From assembly GCA_020072965.1 (NCBI GenBank), contig JAIQFY010000031.1:1-64000 (forward strand): DNA of 64,000 nucleotides. The letters are read 5' to 3'. Positions 54,306-63,348 of this stretch are shown in pieces. This stretch comes from Terriglobia bacterium (lineage in GTDB: Bacteria; Acidobacteriota; Terriglobia; JAIQFV01). Position numbers and translations under genes: made by a program. The notes beneath the pieces are model-generated. The model had not been told where the DNA came from. It worked only from the letters and a program-made list of their open reading frames with translations, and did not search any database. Within the stretch, counting starts at the first letter, position 1; the number at the start of each line of letters is the position of its first letter.

Positions 54306-54606
54306 TGGTGACCCCGTGTAAGCGCAGCGCCCTTGCAGACTGTCTGGGGGGGATCTCCCGCGGGTGGCTAAAGGAACCAAACATAAAACCCTGAAAAAGC
54401 AGTGTCGCTTGTGGGATAATCGCATCCCTTCGCCAAATTTTTGGGAGGCGTGATCAGACCACTCCTCGGGAGTGAAGTCTGGGTTGAGGCCACCCGCATA
54501 TAAGTAAGACAGCGTTATTGAGGCGCTGCCACAGTAACACCGTCTTACCGAGTCCGTCGGAGGCCGCACAATCTTCATTTGGCTGGGTGCGAGGAGCTCA
54601 GGGTTT
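54306..54606. other. Gap before the giant regulator gene
   Basis: 301 bases without a supported gene. No clear promoter or palindrome was found. Confidence 0.35.
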
Positions 54607-57600
54607 ATGACGGTTTGTGGTATCGAGGTCGTTGAAGAACTCTCATTTTTGGATCCGCACGCGCTGTACCGCGGACGCCGTGCCCCGGATCAAGGGACGG
54701 TCGTTGTCAAAACTCCGAAAGGCAATCCTCCGCATGTCGCCGCCGTTCAAATGCTGGAACGAGAAATTGGCATCCTGAGCGAACTCGATTTCCCCGGGAT
54801 CCCTCGCATTTTGGAAATCGTGCGCGAGGGGGGAACGTGCTGCCTGGTGCTAGAGGATAAGGGCGGCTCTCCGCTGCCACGTCTCTTCGATTCGCTCAAG
54901 CACGATCCGGAATGCGTGCTCAAGCTCGGGATCAAACTGTCAACGATCCTGGCTGAATTGCATCGGCGCGATATCCTCCATCGAAGCCTCACTTCGCCGG
55001 GTATCCTCGTCAATCCCTCGACCCAGGAGGTTGAGATTGGCGAATTCCTCTTTGCTTCACGACCCAACGGTGAGGTCACTGCTTCCCTCCCGGCCCACTT
55101 ACCGGGCCGCATGCTGGCTTATATTTCACCCGAGCAAACGGGCCGAATGAACCGCGGGACCGACTATCGCACCGATTTCTACTCCCTGGGAGTCGTCTTA
55201 TATGAGTGCCTCACCGGGGCACTCCCCTTTTCTGCGGCTGATCCGCTCGAATTGATCCATGGGCATATCGCGAAGGTTCCGCTCCCGCCCTGCGAGGTTA
55301 ACCCTGAAATTCCCCGGCCGCTGTCCGAAGTTGTCATGAAGCTGCTGGCCAAGACCGCCGAGGAACGCTACCAAAGCGCGCTTGGACTGAGAGAAGATTT
55401 GAGTCATTGCTTGCATGAGTGGAACTCTCACCATTTCATCGCTCCATTCCCGCTCGGTCAGCATGATGTTTCGGACCGGTTCTTGATCTCTCAAAAGCTC
55501 TATGGCCGAGATCAAGAAGTCAAGGCCCTGCTGGATGCCTTTGACCGCACCTGCGACGGGCCCACCGCGTTGGTCCTGGTTTGCGGATATTCCGGAATTG
55601 GCAAGACCTCATTGATCCAGGAACTGTACAAACCGATTGTCCGGCAGAGAGGATACTTCATTACGGGCAAGTTCGACCAAATCGTTCGAAACATTCCCCA
55701 TGGCGGGTTGATCCAGGCGTTTCGCGGGCTGATCCATCAACTCCTGACCGAAAGCGAAGAACGACTCTCGATGTTCCGTTCGAGGCTCCAGGAAGCACTG
55801 GGAAACAATGGAGGGGTGATCTCCGAAGTCATCCCCGAGGTCGAATTGATTGTGGGCAAGCAGATGCTGGTGCCCTCCCTGGCTCCAACGGAAGCCTTAA
55901 ACCGGTTTCAGATGGCATTCCAGAATTTTGTGGGGGCCCTCGCTCAGCCGGAGCATCCGCTGGTTGTCTTCCTGGACGACCTGCAGTGGGCCGATACCGC
56001 GACCTTGAGCCTTCTCCAGCCCTTCCTGACGGGCCCGGATATTCATCACCTTCTACTGATCGGTGCCTATCGCGACAACGAAGTGGACGAAGGACATCCT
56101 CTCACCCGCACCTTGAACTCTCTTGGCCAGGCGGGCGCCCGACTCCACCGCGTCCTGTTGGGCCCATTAAATATTGAAGATCTCATGTTCTTGATCCGCG
56201 ATACCCTCCACGGAGATTTGGCTGAAGTCGCCTCTCTCTCCCGTCTAGTCCTGGAGAAGACCGGGGGAAACCCATTCTTCGTTCTTCAGTTTCTGAAGAT
56301 GCTCGAACAGGAGGGCTTCCTGAAGTTCGACCACGGTCTGAATCGATGGAATTACCAGCTGGAGGCCATCGCGAATGCCGGCATGACCGACAACGTCATC
56401 GACCTGATGACCCGAAAGATTCGAAAACTCACCCCCCGCTCCCAACAAGCCTTGACCTTGGCCTCATGCATCGGAAACACGTTCGACGGGGAAACACTGG
56501 CGATCATCAGCGAGCAGGAACCCGAAATAGTGGCCGCAGATCTCCGTGAAGCGCGGGAGGAGGGATTGATTCTTTCATCGGCGGACCCTTTCGAAGTCTC
56601 AGCGACTGACGGGCCTGAACGCCCCGCACCGGTGGCGCCCACCTTCACATTCCTCCATGATCGGGTGCAGCTCGCGGCCTACAGCCTGATTCCCGAGGAA
56701 CGGAAGAGCCTCGTCCATCTAACGGTCGGGCGGCTGCTTCTAAATCGGGGAAATGCTTCCCTCGCCGAGGAAAGAATATTCGATGTGGTCCACCATCTCA
56801 ACCTCGGCAGAAATCTCATCAGCGAGGCCGAGGAACGAGTGACTCTTGCCAAGCTCAATCTCGACGCGGGACGAAAGGCCAAATCGTCGACCGCATATCA
56901 GGCGGCCCTCAACTATTTCAACCAGGGAATTGTCCTCTTGGAAGAGGGCTATTGGAGCTCGAATTATGACTTGATGCTCGGGCTGCACCTGGAGAGGGCG
57001 GAAAGTGAATATCTTTGCGGAGACTTTGAGAGGTCTGAACAGCACTTTGAGCAACTCTTAAAGCGGGCAGGCTCGCGGCTCGACAAAGCCCGGGTTCACA
57101 GCTTGAGAATCGTCCAGTACGAGAACATGTCGCGGTACCTGGAGGCTATTGCCAGTGGCCGGGAAGGGCTTGCGCTGTTTGAGGTCTTGTTTCCCGACCG
57201 GACCGAGGAGAAGGAGGCAGCGCTGGAAGCCGAGGTGGAGGCCATTCAGAAACTCCTGGGAGCGAGGACCCTCGACTCCCTTATCGATCTGCCGGCCATG
57301 ACCGATCCCGAAATCCGCATGGTCATGAAGATCCTCACCGCGCTTTGGCCATCGGCTTATCTGGTCGGGGACCAACTCCTCACACGCCTGATTTCCGCTA
57401 CCATGGTACGGCTTTCGCTGGTTTATGGAAACACCGAGGACTCCGCCTACGGATACGTGACTCATGCCATCACAGTGGGCCCGGTCCGGGGAGACTATAA
57501 GTCCGGCTATGAATTCGGACGGCTGGCATTAAGTGTGAATGAACGCTTCAATGATCCCAGGCTGAGAGCCAAGATTCACCAACAGTTCCAGGCCCACGTG

Positions 57601-60195
57601 AACATCTGGCGCCGGCCCATGGAGACCTGCCTGCCGCATTCACAAGAAGCCTGCCGGAGTGGCTTTGAGACAGGCGATTTCACCTATGCGAACTATGCGG
57701 TTTTTTCCGAGAGTTGGCATGCCCTGTTGATCAGCCGCGATCTGGGCCGCTTCGTCCGCGATTATTCGTCGAATCTTGCCTTGATCAACAAGCTGAAGAT
57801 GACCAGCTTTGTCGATGCCCAAAAGATCATCCTGAATTGGGCGCGGGCCCTCCAGGGGCTGACCCGGGACATGTTCTCGCTCTCTGATGAGACGTTCAGC
57901 GAAGAGAATTACCTCCGGACTTATGAATCCAATCCCTTCTTTATGACCTTTTATCACCTGGCGAAGCTCCACTTGTATTTCAACCTTGAGGAATACGGGA
58001 AGGCCATGGAGGCGGCCTCCGCCTTGCAGCGCGTGGCGCATTCCCTGGGTGGAACCATCTGGCCTCCCGTCATGGACTTCTGGATTGGTCTGACCCTGGC
58101 TTCATCTTACTCACTTCCTGATGGGATAGATCGGGGTCGTTCCTGGGACCAACTTCTCAAGCCGCAGGAATCCCTGAGAATCCTGGCCGAAAACAGTCCT
58201 GAAAATTTTCGCTGCTTTTGGTTGCTGCTGACAGCGGAGATCGAACGCCTCCGGGGACACGCTTCGGAGGCGATGGAATCCTACGAAAAGTCCATTCAAT
58301 ACGCCCGGGAGGTGGAAAGTCTTCAAAACAGGGCCCTGGGCAAAGAGCTACTCGCCAAGTTCCTGCTGGGCCGGGGACGCAAAGAGACCGCCGCGGCGCT
58401 TCTAGCCGAGGCGCGCGATTCTTATGCCGAATGGGGCGCCATGGGTAAAGTCAGATCAATGGAGCACAAGCACAGTGATCTGTTGGGCGAGAAAACCCCC
58501 GCCCGACGGCTTGATTTCGAGACTGCCGAGCCAACCTCATTGGACATCAATAGCGTTTTGAAAGCCTCGCGGGCGATCACCGTTGAAATCGAACTGGATG
58601 GTCTCCTCCGTAATCTGATGAAGATTGCCTTGGAAAATGCCGGTGCACGCCGGGGGATCTTCCTCAGAGAAGAGGAAGGGAGGCTTGTGATCGAAGCCGA
58701 GGGTGCGCTCGACCTTCAGGAAATACGCGTCCGGCAGTCCGTTCCCATGGAGCAATCTGCAACCCTGGCTCGTGCGGTCGTCCGGTATGTCCGGAAAACA
58801 GGCGAAAGCGTCGTCATTGATGATGCGACAGCCGATGAGCGATTCGCCAACGACCCCTACATCGTGTCGGTCCGGCCGAAGTCGGTTCTCTGCGTCCCGG
58901 TGGTGGATCAGGGAAGGCTCAGTGGAATTCTCTATCTCGAAAATGACCTGACAAGCGGCGCGTTCACTCCGGAGCGGATTGAGATGATGCGAATCCTTTC
59001 CTCCACTGCGGCCATCGCCCTGGAAAAGGCGAGACTCTACGAGGAAATGCGGCATGAGGTCGCCCGTCGACGGCAGGCGGAGGACGAGTTACGTCTCGCC
59101 CTGGCGGAGGTTGAGGCGTTGAAGAACAGGCTCGAGGCCGAGAATGTTTATCTCCAGGAGGAAATCCGCCGGGAACACGACTTTGAAGAAATTGTCGGCA
59201 GCAGCCCTGCCCTCCTCGACCTACTTCGAAAATTAGAGCAGGTGGCCCCGACCACTTCCTCTGTGCTGATTTGTGGAGAGACGGGGACTGGAAAGGAATT
59301 GATTGCGCGGGCGATCCACGACCGCAGCCTCCGCAAAGACCGCCCCCTGGTGAAAGTGAACTGCAGTGCCATCTCCGCAGGCCTGGTCGAAAGTGAACTT
59401 TTCGGTCATGTGAAAGGGGCTTTTACAGGCGCACTCGAAAGACGAATCGGACGCTTTGAACTTGCCGACGGCGGTACCATCTTTCTTGACGAAGTTGGAG
59501 AATTGCCCCTGGAGACCCAGGTCAAACTTTTGCGAGTCCTGCAGGAGCATGAATTCGAGCCGGTTGGCAGCAGCCGGTCGATCCGTGTGGATGTGCGGGT
59601 TATTGCTGCCACAAACAGGGATCTCGAAGAGGCAATCGAGACCGGCAGATTTCGTTCCGACCTCTATTATCGTCTCAACGTGTTTCCACTCAATGTCCCC
59701 CCACTGCGCAACCGGCAAACAGATATCTCCCAACTGGTGATGTTCTTTGTGTCCCGCTTTTCGAAAGAGTTCGGCAAAAGCGTCCGGTCAGTCGCCCAGG
59801 AGACAATGCACCGCTTAGTGCAGTATTCATGGCCAGGGAACATCCGGGAACTTCAAAACATCATCGAGCGGGCTGTTGTTCTTACGCAAGGGACGGTCCT
59901 GACCCTGGGTGAGGATTTACTTCCAATTTCCAGTTCGCGCGTTCAATCGGGCCTGTCAACAGAGGGCGGCGCTCCCTCAGGGTATGAGAGTTTGCCGATG
60001 GTCCCTGGTCCGAACGAGAACAACCTCACATTGGAAGAGATGGAACGTCATCATATTCTGGCCGTGCTTGAACGATCGGGCGGCGTTATTGAAGGAGCGA
60101 AAGGCGCCGCCAAGCTGCTTGATCTGCATCCCAACACCCTCCGAAGCCGCATGAAGAAACTCGGCATTCGACGATCAACCCACGATATTTCGTAG
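54607..60195 (+). CDS. Giant pseudokinase-AAA-TPR-GAF-sigma54 activator
   Basis: 1862 residues. Residues 10-270: kinase fold with VVVKTP lysine, but HRSLTSPGILV instead of HRDxKPxNILV and GEF instead of DFG, so phosphotransfer is unlikely. About 300-580: AAA/STAND-type ATPase with Walker A GYSGIGKTS (near 325) and FLDDLQWAD. About 680-1290: TPR-like helices. 1314-1480: GAF domain. A coiled coil (1485-1525) leads to a sigma-54 AAA+ domain (1528-1760) with GETGTGKE (1557), GAFTGA (1604) and LDEVGELP, all intact. A Fis-type HTH at 1808-1855 ends the protein. The family is known from proteins that carry a histidine kinase at this end; here the output is sigma-54 transcription. The nearest target is the promoter at 60536. 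Confidence 0.92.
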   Translation: MTVCGIEVVEELSFLDPHALYRGRRAPDQGTVVVKTPKGNPPHVAAVQMLEREIGILSELDFPGIPRILEIVREGGTCCLVLEDKGGSPLPRLFDSLKHDPECVLKLGIKLSTILAELHRRDILHRSLTSPGILVNPSTQEVEIGEFLFASRPNGEVTASLPAHLPGRMLAYISPEQTGRMNRGTDYRTDFYSLGVVLYECLTGALPFSAADPLELIHGHIAKVPLPPCEVNPEIPRPLSEVVMKLLAKTAEERYQSALGLREDLSHCLHEWNSHHFIAPFPLGQHDVSDRFLISQKLYGRDQEVKALLDAFDRTCDGPTALVLVCGYSGIGKTSLIQELYKPIVRQRGYFITGKFDQIVRNIPHGGLIQAFRGLIHQLLTESEERLSMFRSRLQEALGNNGGVISEVIPEVELIVGKQMLVPSLAPTEALNRFQMAFQNFVGALAQPEHPLVVFLDDLQWADTATLSLLQPFLTGPDIHHLLLIGAYRDNEVDEGHPLTRTLNSLGQAGARLHRVLLGPLNIEDLMFLIRDTLHGDLAEVASLSRLVLEKTGGNPFFVLQFLKMLEQEGFLKFDHGLNRWNYQLEAIANAGMTDNVIDLMTRKIRKLTPRSQQALTLASCIGNTFDGETLAIISEQEPEIVAADLREAREEGLILSSADPFEVSATDGPERPAPVAPTFTFLHDRVQLAAYSLIPEERKSLVHLTVGRLLLNRGNASLAEERIFDVVHHLNLGRNLISEAEERVTLAKLNLDAGRKAKSSTAYQAALNYFNQGIVLLEEGYWSSNYDLMLGLHLERAESEYLCGDFERSEQHFEQLLKRAGSRLDKARVHSLRIVQYENMSRYLEAIASGREGLALFEVLFPDRTEEKEAALEAEVEAIQKLLGARTLDSLIDLPAMTDPEIRMVMKILTALWPSAYLVGDQLLTRLISATMVRLSLVYGNTEDSAYGYVTHAITVGPVRGDYKSGYEFGRLALSVNERFNDPRLRAKIHQQFQAHVNIWRRPMETCLPHSQEACRSGFETGDFTYANYAVFSESWHALLISRDLGRFVRDYSSNLALINKLKMTSFVDAQKIILNWARALQGLTRDMFSLSDETFSEENYLRTYESNPFFMTFYHLAKLHLYFNLEEYGKAMEAASALQRVAHSLGGTIWPPVMDFWIGLTLASSYSLPDGIDRGRSWDQLLKPQESLRILAENSPENFRCFWLLLTAEIERLRGHASEAMESYEKSIQYAREVESLQNRALGKELLAKFLLGRGRKETAAALLAEARDSYAEWGAMGKVRSMEHKHSDLLGEKTPARRLDFETAEPTSLDINSVLKASRAITVEIELDGLLRNLMKIALENAGARRGIFLREEEGRLVIEAEGALDLQEIRVRQSVPMEQSATLARAVVRYVRKTGESVVIDDATADERFANDPYIVSVRPKSVLCVPVVDQGRLSGILYLENDLTSGAFTPERIEMMRILSSTAAIALEKARLYEEMRHEVARRRQAEDELRLALAEVEALKNRLEAENVYLQEEIRREHDFEEIVGSSPALLDLLRKLEQVAPTTSSVLICGETGTGKELIARAIHDRSLRKDRPLVKVNCSAISAGLVESELFGHVKGAFTGALERRIGRFELADGGTIFLDEVGELPLETQVKLLRVLQEHEFEPVGSSRSIRVDVRVIAATNRDLEEAIETGRFRSDLYYRLNVFPLNVPPLRNRQTDISQLVMFFVSRFSKEFGKSVRSVAQETMHRLVQYSWPGNIRELQNIIERAVVLTQGTVLTLGEDLLPISSSRVQSGLSTEGGAPSGYESLPMVPGPNENNLTLEEMERHHILAVLERSGGVIEGAKGAAKLLDLHPNTLRSRMKKLGIRRSTHDIS
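60180..60195. promoter_or_regulatory. Upstream activator site, copy 1 (CCACGA-TATT-TCGTAG)
   Basis: Overlaps the last codons of the giant activator gene and matches the palindrome at 60432 in 15 of 16 bases. It lies about 340 bases upstream of the sigma-54 promoter, a normal distance for an enhancer-type site. Confidence 0.5.
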
Positions 60196-60411
60196 TCCAC
60201 CGCTGCGGAATCCGAGGTACCCCCGTCTTCCCGACATTCCATGAAAAATCAAGAATCGCCCCCTCCATCTGCTCAGCCTGTTTAACTGATTTAATCACAA
60301 TCACATGAATACTAGAAGAGAGGGAACGTGCGAGGAACTCAGCCCGCACGATTGAACCCGTTCAGCTTCCATTGGTCATCGGGTTTCGGAAGTCGCCCTG
60401 TATTTTATCAT

Positions 60412-60447
60412 CCACGAATATCCGTTCCATCCCACGATATTTCGTGG
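60412..60447. promoter_or_regulatory. Upstream activator sites: perfect palindrome and a half-site
   Basis: CCACGA-TATT-TCGTGG at 60432-60447 is a perfect 6+4+6 palindrome. A partial copy starts at 60412 (CCACGAATATCCG), exactly 20 bases earlier, that is two helical turns on the same DNA face. They sit about 90-125 bases upstream of the -24 element and are the likely binding sites of the Fis-type helix-turn-helix of the preceding gene. Confidence 0.6.
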
Positions 60448-60535
60448 ATACTATATCCCAATAATTCCCCTTTGATTCACATTAGCTTGTTTAAAATAAA
60501 CAACATAAAAAAATTCTAGCGCAGTGAAATTATTT

Positions 60536-60551
60536 TGGCCCCGGGCTTGCC
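60536..60551 (+). promoter_or_regulatory. Sigma-54 promoter (-24/-12)
   Basis: TGGCCC-CGGGC-TTGCC fits the consensus TGGCAC-N5-TTGCW, with invariant GG at 60537-60538 and GC at 60549-60550 spaced by 10 bases. Transcription should begin near 60562, 20 bases before the STAS start codon. It lies just downstream of a sigma-54 activator gene. Confidence 0.75.
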
Positions 60552-60582
60552 ATAACAGAGGCTTGAGAAGGGAGTCATCAAG

Positions 60583-60849
60583 TTGCTCAAGATATCAATC
60601 GCCGATAAGACAGAGAAAGTCACAACTCTTCGCCTCGAGGGCAGAGTCATTGGTCCCTGGGTGACCGAGTTAAGAACAGCCTGTGAAGAAGCATTCTCAC
60701 AGGGGCAGATCGTCAGCCTGGATGTAGCAGAGGTCACCTTTATGGATCGGGAAGCGGTCGCGCTGCTAAGGAAAATGAATGGGCATGTGATCACCCTGGT
60801 GAATTGTCCGCCGCTTCTGACTGAGCAACTCAAAGATGACAGAACTTGA
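60583..60849 (+). CDS. STAS-domain protein (anti-sigma antagonist-like)
   Basis: 88 residues starting at a TTG with AAGGGAG upstream. A single STAS domain: TLRLEGRVIGPWVTELRTACEEAF, then IVSLDVAEVTFMDREAVALLRKM. In phosphorylatable antagonists such as SpoIIAA the loop before the second helix has D-S-S; here it is FMDREAV with no serine, so it cannot be switched by Ser phosphorylation in the usual way. It is preceded by the sigma-54 promoter and followed, 168 bases on, by an ECF sigma gene. Confidence 0.85.
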   Translation: MLKISIADKTEKVTTLRLEGRVIGPWVTELRTACEEAFSQGQIVSLDVAEVTFMDREAVALLRKMNGHVITLVNCPPLLTEQLKDDRT

Positions 60850-61017
60850 CGGGCTGTAGAAGCCGCAATGGCTTCTGATCCCCAAGGGTCTCGTGGTACT
60901 CAGATCAGTAAATGCTCGCGATCAACTGATGGACTCCAACGGAAGAGGAAGTCATCAGACAAGCCCGAGGCAATCGCATGGTAAGTTCCGCCTCGCGTCC
61001 TGGCTAGGAGGAATTCA

Positions 61018-61578
61018 ATGTCAGCAGAAAAAATTGAAAACCTGGTCGCTCTGGGAAGTTTTGAAGCGACGGCCCTGCCCCACATGAAAGACCTTTATCG
61101 GGCGGCGTCCTCCATTCTTCGAAACCAAACCGAGGCTGAAGATGTCGTTCAGGAGACGTTCCTTCAGGCATGGAAGTCCTTTCATCGATTCGAGACTGGA
61201 ACCAATTGCCGCGCATGGTTGTTTAAGATCATGTTCCATGTCATTGATCATCACCGCAGGAAGTGGTATCGCTTGAATTTGGTTAAGGATGAGGACATCA
61301 ATCTCGAAGAGCTGCTGGTTTATGAACCGCCCGTTGCGGAGGATATTAGTGACGCCGACGTCCTGGCCGCGTTCAAGGAGATTCCTCAGCAGTATCGCGA
61401 GGTGGTTTTGTTGTCCGACGTCTACGAATTCAGCTACAAGGAAATTCAGGAGACCTTGGGAATTCCGGCGGGGACAGTGATGTCACGACTCAGTCGGGGA
61501 AGACAGATGCTGAGAAGTCAGCTGACAAAATTCACTCCGCCCTCATGCCCCCCCCTCAGCATGGCTCAAGCGTTGTGA
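61018..61578 (+). CDS. ECF-type RNA polymerase sigma factor
   Basis: 186 residues with a very strong ribosome site (TAGGAGGAATTCA). Region 2: LYRAASSILRNQTEAEDVVQETFLQAWKSFHRF, then CRAWLFKIMFHVIDHHRR. Region 4: IPQQYREVVLLSDVYEFSYKEIQETLGIPAGTVMSRLSRGRQML. It resembles the SigH/RpoE stress group. No anti-sigma gene is adjacent. If co-transcribed with the STAS gene it would be under sigma-54 control, making a sigma-factor cascade. Confidence 0.93.
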   Translation: MSAEKIENLVALGSFEATALPHMKDLYRAASSILRNQTEAEDVVQETFLQAWKSFHRFETGTNCRAWLFKIMFHVIDHHRRKWYRLNLVKDEDINLEELLVYEPPVAEDISDADVLAAFKEIPQQYREVVLLSDVYEFSYKEIQETLGIPAGTVMSRLSRGRQMLRSQLTKFTPPSCPPLSMAQAL

Positions 61579-61764
61579 GGGGCCCCCATCGAGTTCTCGT
61601 TTTCCCACGCCGGCCCGGAATAATTCACAGCACCTCCGGGATTTAAGGTCTGAACAAACTGTTCTTCTAATCTCAAAGCTCAATTCCCTGGCCTCTTCCC
61701 GCAGGGCGGGAGCGGGTCCCGGAAGGTGAATACCTGGCTTTTAAAATTCAGGGGGAGAACGTAT

Positions 61765-63336
61765 ATGCCAAATGAAAATCATTACGACGTGATCATCATC
61801 GGGACCGGCGCGGGTGGAGGAACGCTGGCCCACAAGCTGGCCTCTTCAGGCAAGCGGATCCTGTTGCTCGAGCGCGGCGATTACGTACCCCGTGAAAAAG
61901 AAAACTGGAGTTCAATCGCGGTCAATGCCCAGGGAAAGTACCAGACCAAGGAAATCTGGCGCGACAAGGAGGGGAAAGAGCTGCATCCCCACACCAATTA
62001 TTGTGTCGGGGGCAACACCAAGTTTTACGGTGCTGCGCTGTTCCGGCTTCGTAAAGAGGATTTCGGAGAGATACGGCACCACGGCGGAGTCTCTCCGGCT
62101 TGGCCCATTCCTTACGAAGAGCTGGAACCTTATTACACGCAGGCCGAACAGCTTTATCATGTTCACGGCCAGCGGGGTGAAGACCCTACCGAACCCTCGG
62201 CGACCGCCCCATTTCCCCATCCGCCGGTCAGTCACGAGCCTCGCCTGCAACTGCTGAGTGACGATTTTGCAAGCCTTGGCCTCAGACCTTTCCACACACC
62301 ACTGGGAGTCATGCTGGACGAGAAGAATCCGCGAACAAGTAAATGTATCCGCTGCAACACGTGCGACGGCTACCCTTGCCTCGTCTATGCGAAATCGGAC
62401 GCGCAGGTGGTTAGTGTGGACCCTGCACTCAGTCATTCCAATGTCACTCTGATGACCAATGCCTATGTCTCCCGCCTGGAGACCAGTCCGTCGGGTCGCG
62501 AGGTTACCGGAGTTTGGATCGAACACGATGGCTCCAAGAATAAATTCTCCGCCGACGTCGTTGCCGTGTCGTGCGGGGCCATCAACTCCGCGGCGCTGTT
62601 GTTGCGCTCCGCCAACGACAAGCATCCACGCGGGCTGGCCAATTGCTCCGACGTCGTTGGACGCCACTACATGGGGCACGTCAACTCCGTGCTGATGGCG
62701 ATTTCAAAATGTCCGAATCCCACTATCTTCCAGAAGACCTTGTCGGTGAATGATTTCTATCTTGGATCCAGGGAATGGGAATTCCCCATGGGCCACATCT
62801 CCTTCGTCGGGAAATTCGACCGGGACACCCTCAAGGCAGGCGCTCCGGCGATTGCGCCAGGATTCACCCTCGAGATTATGGCGAACCATTCGCTCGATTT
62901 TTGGCTGACGTCAGAAGATTTGCCTGAACCCGAGAACCGCGTGACCCTGGATCGTGACGGGAACATCGTTCTTTCCTACAAGGTTAACAATGAAGAGGGA
63001 CACAAGCGGCTCATCGCCAAGCTTCAGAGCGTCATGAAGCAACAAACCAAGTGCACGGTCCATGGCCACGAGTGCTATCAGGGGCTGTTCTCCCGCAACC
63101 TCTATGTAGGGCAGCGCATTCCCCTGGCCGGCGTCGCTCATCAGAACGGCACGATCCGGTTTGGGCGGAATCCACGCACCTCTGCGCTGGACGCCAATTG
63201 CAAGGCCCACGAGCTCGACAACCTCTACGTCGTGGATGCGAGTTTCTTTCCGTCGAGCGGGGCCGTCAATCCCGGATTGACCATCATGGCAAACGCGCTG
63301 CGCGTCGGCGACCATCTGATCCGGAGATTAGGTTAA
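61765..63336 (+). CDS. GMC-family FAD oxidoreductase with a cysteine cluster
   Basis: 523 residues from the ATG at 61765 (GGGGGAGA upstream); an upstream in-frame start at 61726 lacks support. N-terminal FAD-binding fold (VIIIGTGAGGGTLAHKLASSGKRILLLERG), glycine-rich TNYCVGGNTKFYGAAL and the C-terminal VVDASFFPSSGAVNPGLTIMANALR, which has the catalytic-region residues of the GMC superfamily. Cys194, Cys197, Cys200 and Cys205 (CIRCNTC and PC) form a cluster typical of one bacterial GMC branch and may bind iron-sulphur or structural metal. It probably oxidises an alcohol or sugar. It is 12 bases before a VOC gene, in one operon. Confidence 0.9.
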   Translation: MPNENHYDVIIIGTGAGGGTLAHKLASSGKRILLLERGDYVPREKENWSSIAVNAQGKYQTKEIWRDKEGKELHPHTNYCVGGNTKFYGAALFRLRKEDFGEIRHHGGVSPAWPIPYEELEPYYTQAEQLYHVHGQRGEDPTEPSATAPFPHPPVSHEPRLQLLSDDFASLGLRPFHTPLGVMLDEKNPRTSKCIRCNTCDGYPCLVYAKSDAQVVSVDPALSHSNVTLMTNAYVSRLETSPSGREVTGVWIEHDGSKNKFSADVVAVSCGAINSAALLLRSANDKHPRGLANCSDVVGRHYMGHVNSVLMAISKCPNPTIFQKTLSVNDFYLGSREWEFPMGHISFVGKFDRDTLKAGAPAIAPGFTLEIMANHSLDFWLTSEDLPEPENRVTLDRDGNIVLSYKVNNEEGHKRLIAKLQSVMKQQTKCTVHGHECYQGLFSRNLYVGQRIPLAGVAHQNGTIRFGRNPRTSALDANCKAHELDNLYVVDASFFPSSGAVNPGLTIMANALRVGDHLIRRLG

Positions 63337-63348
63337 AGGACAATAGCG

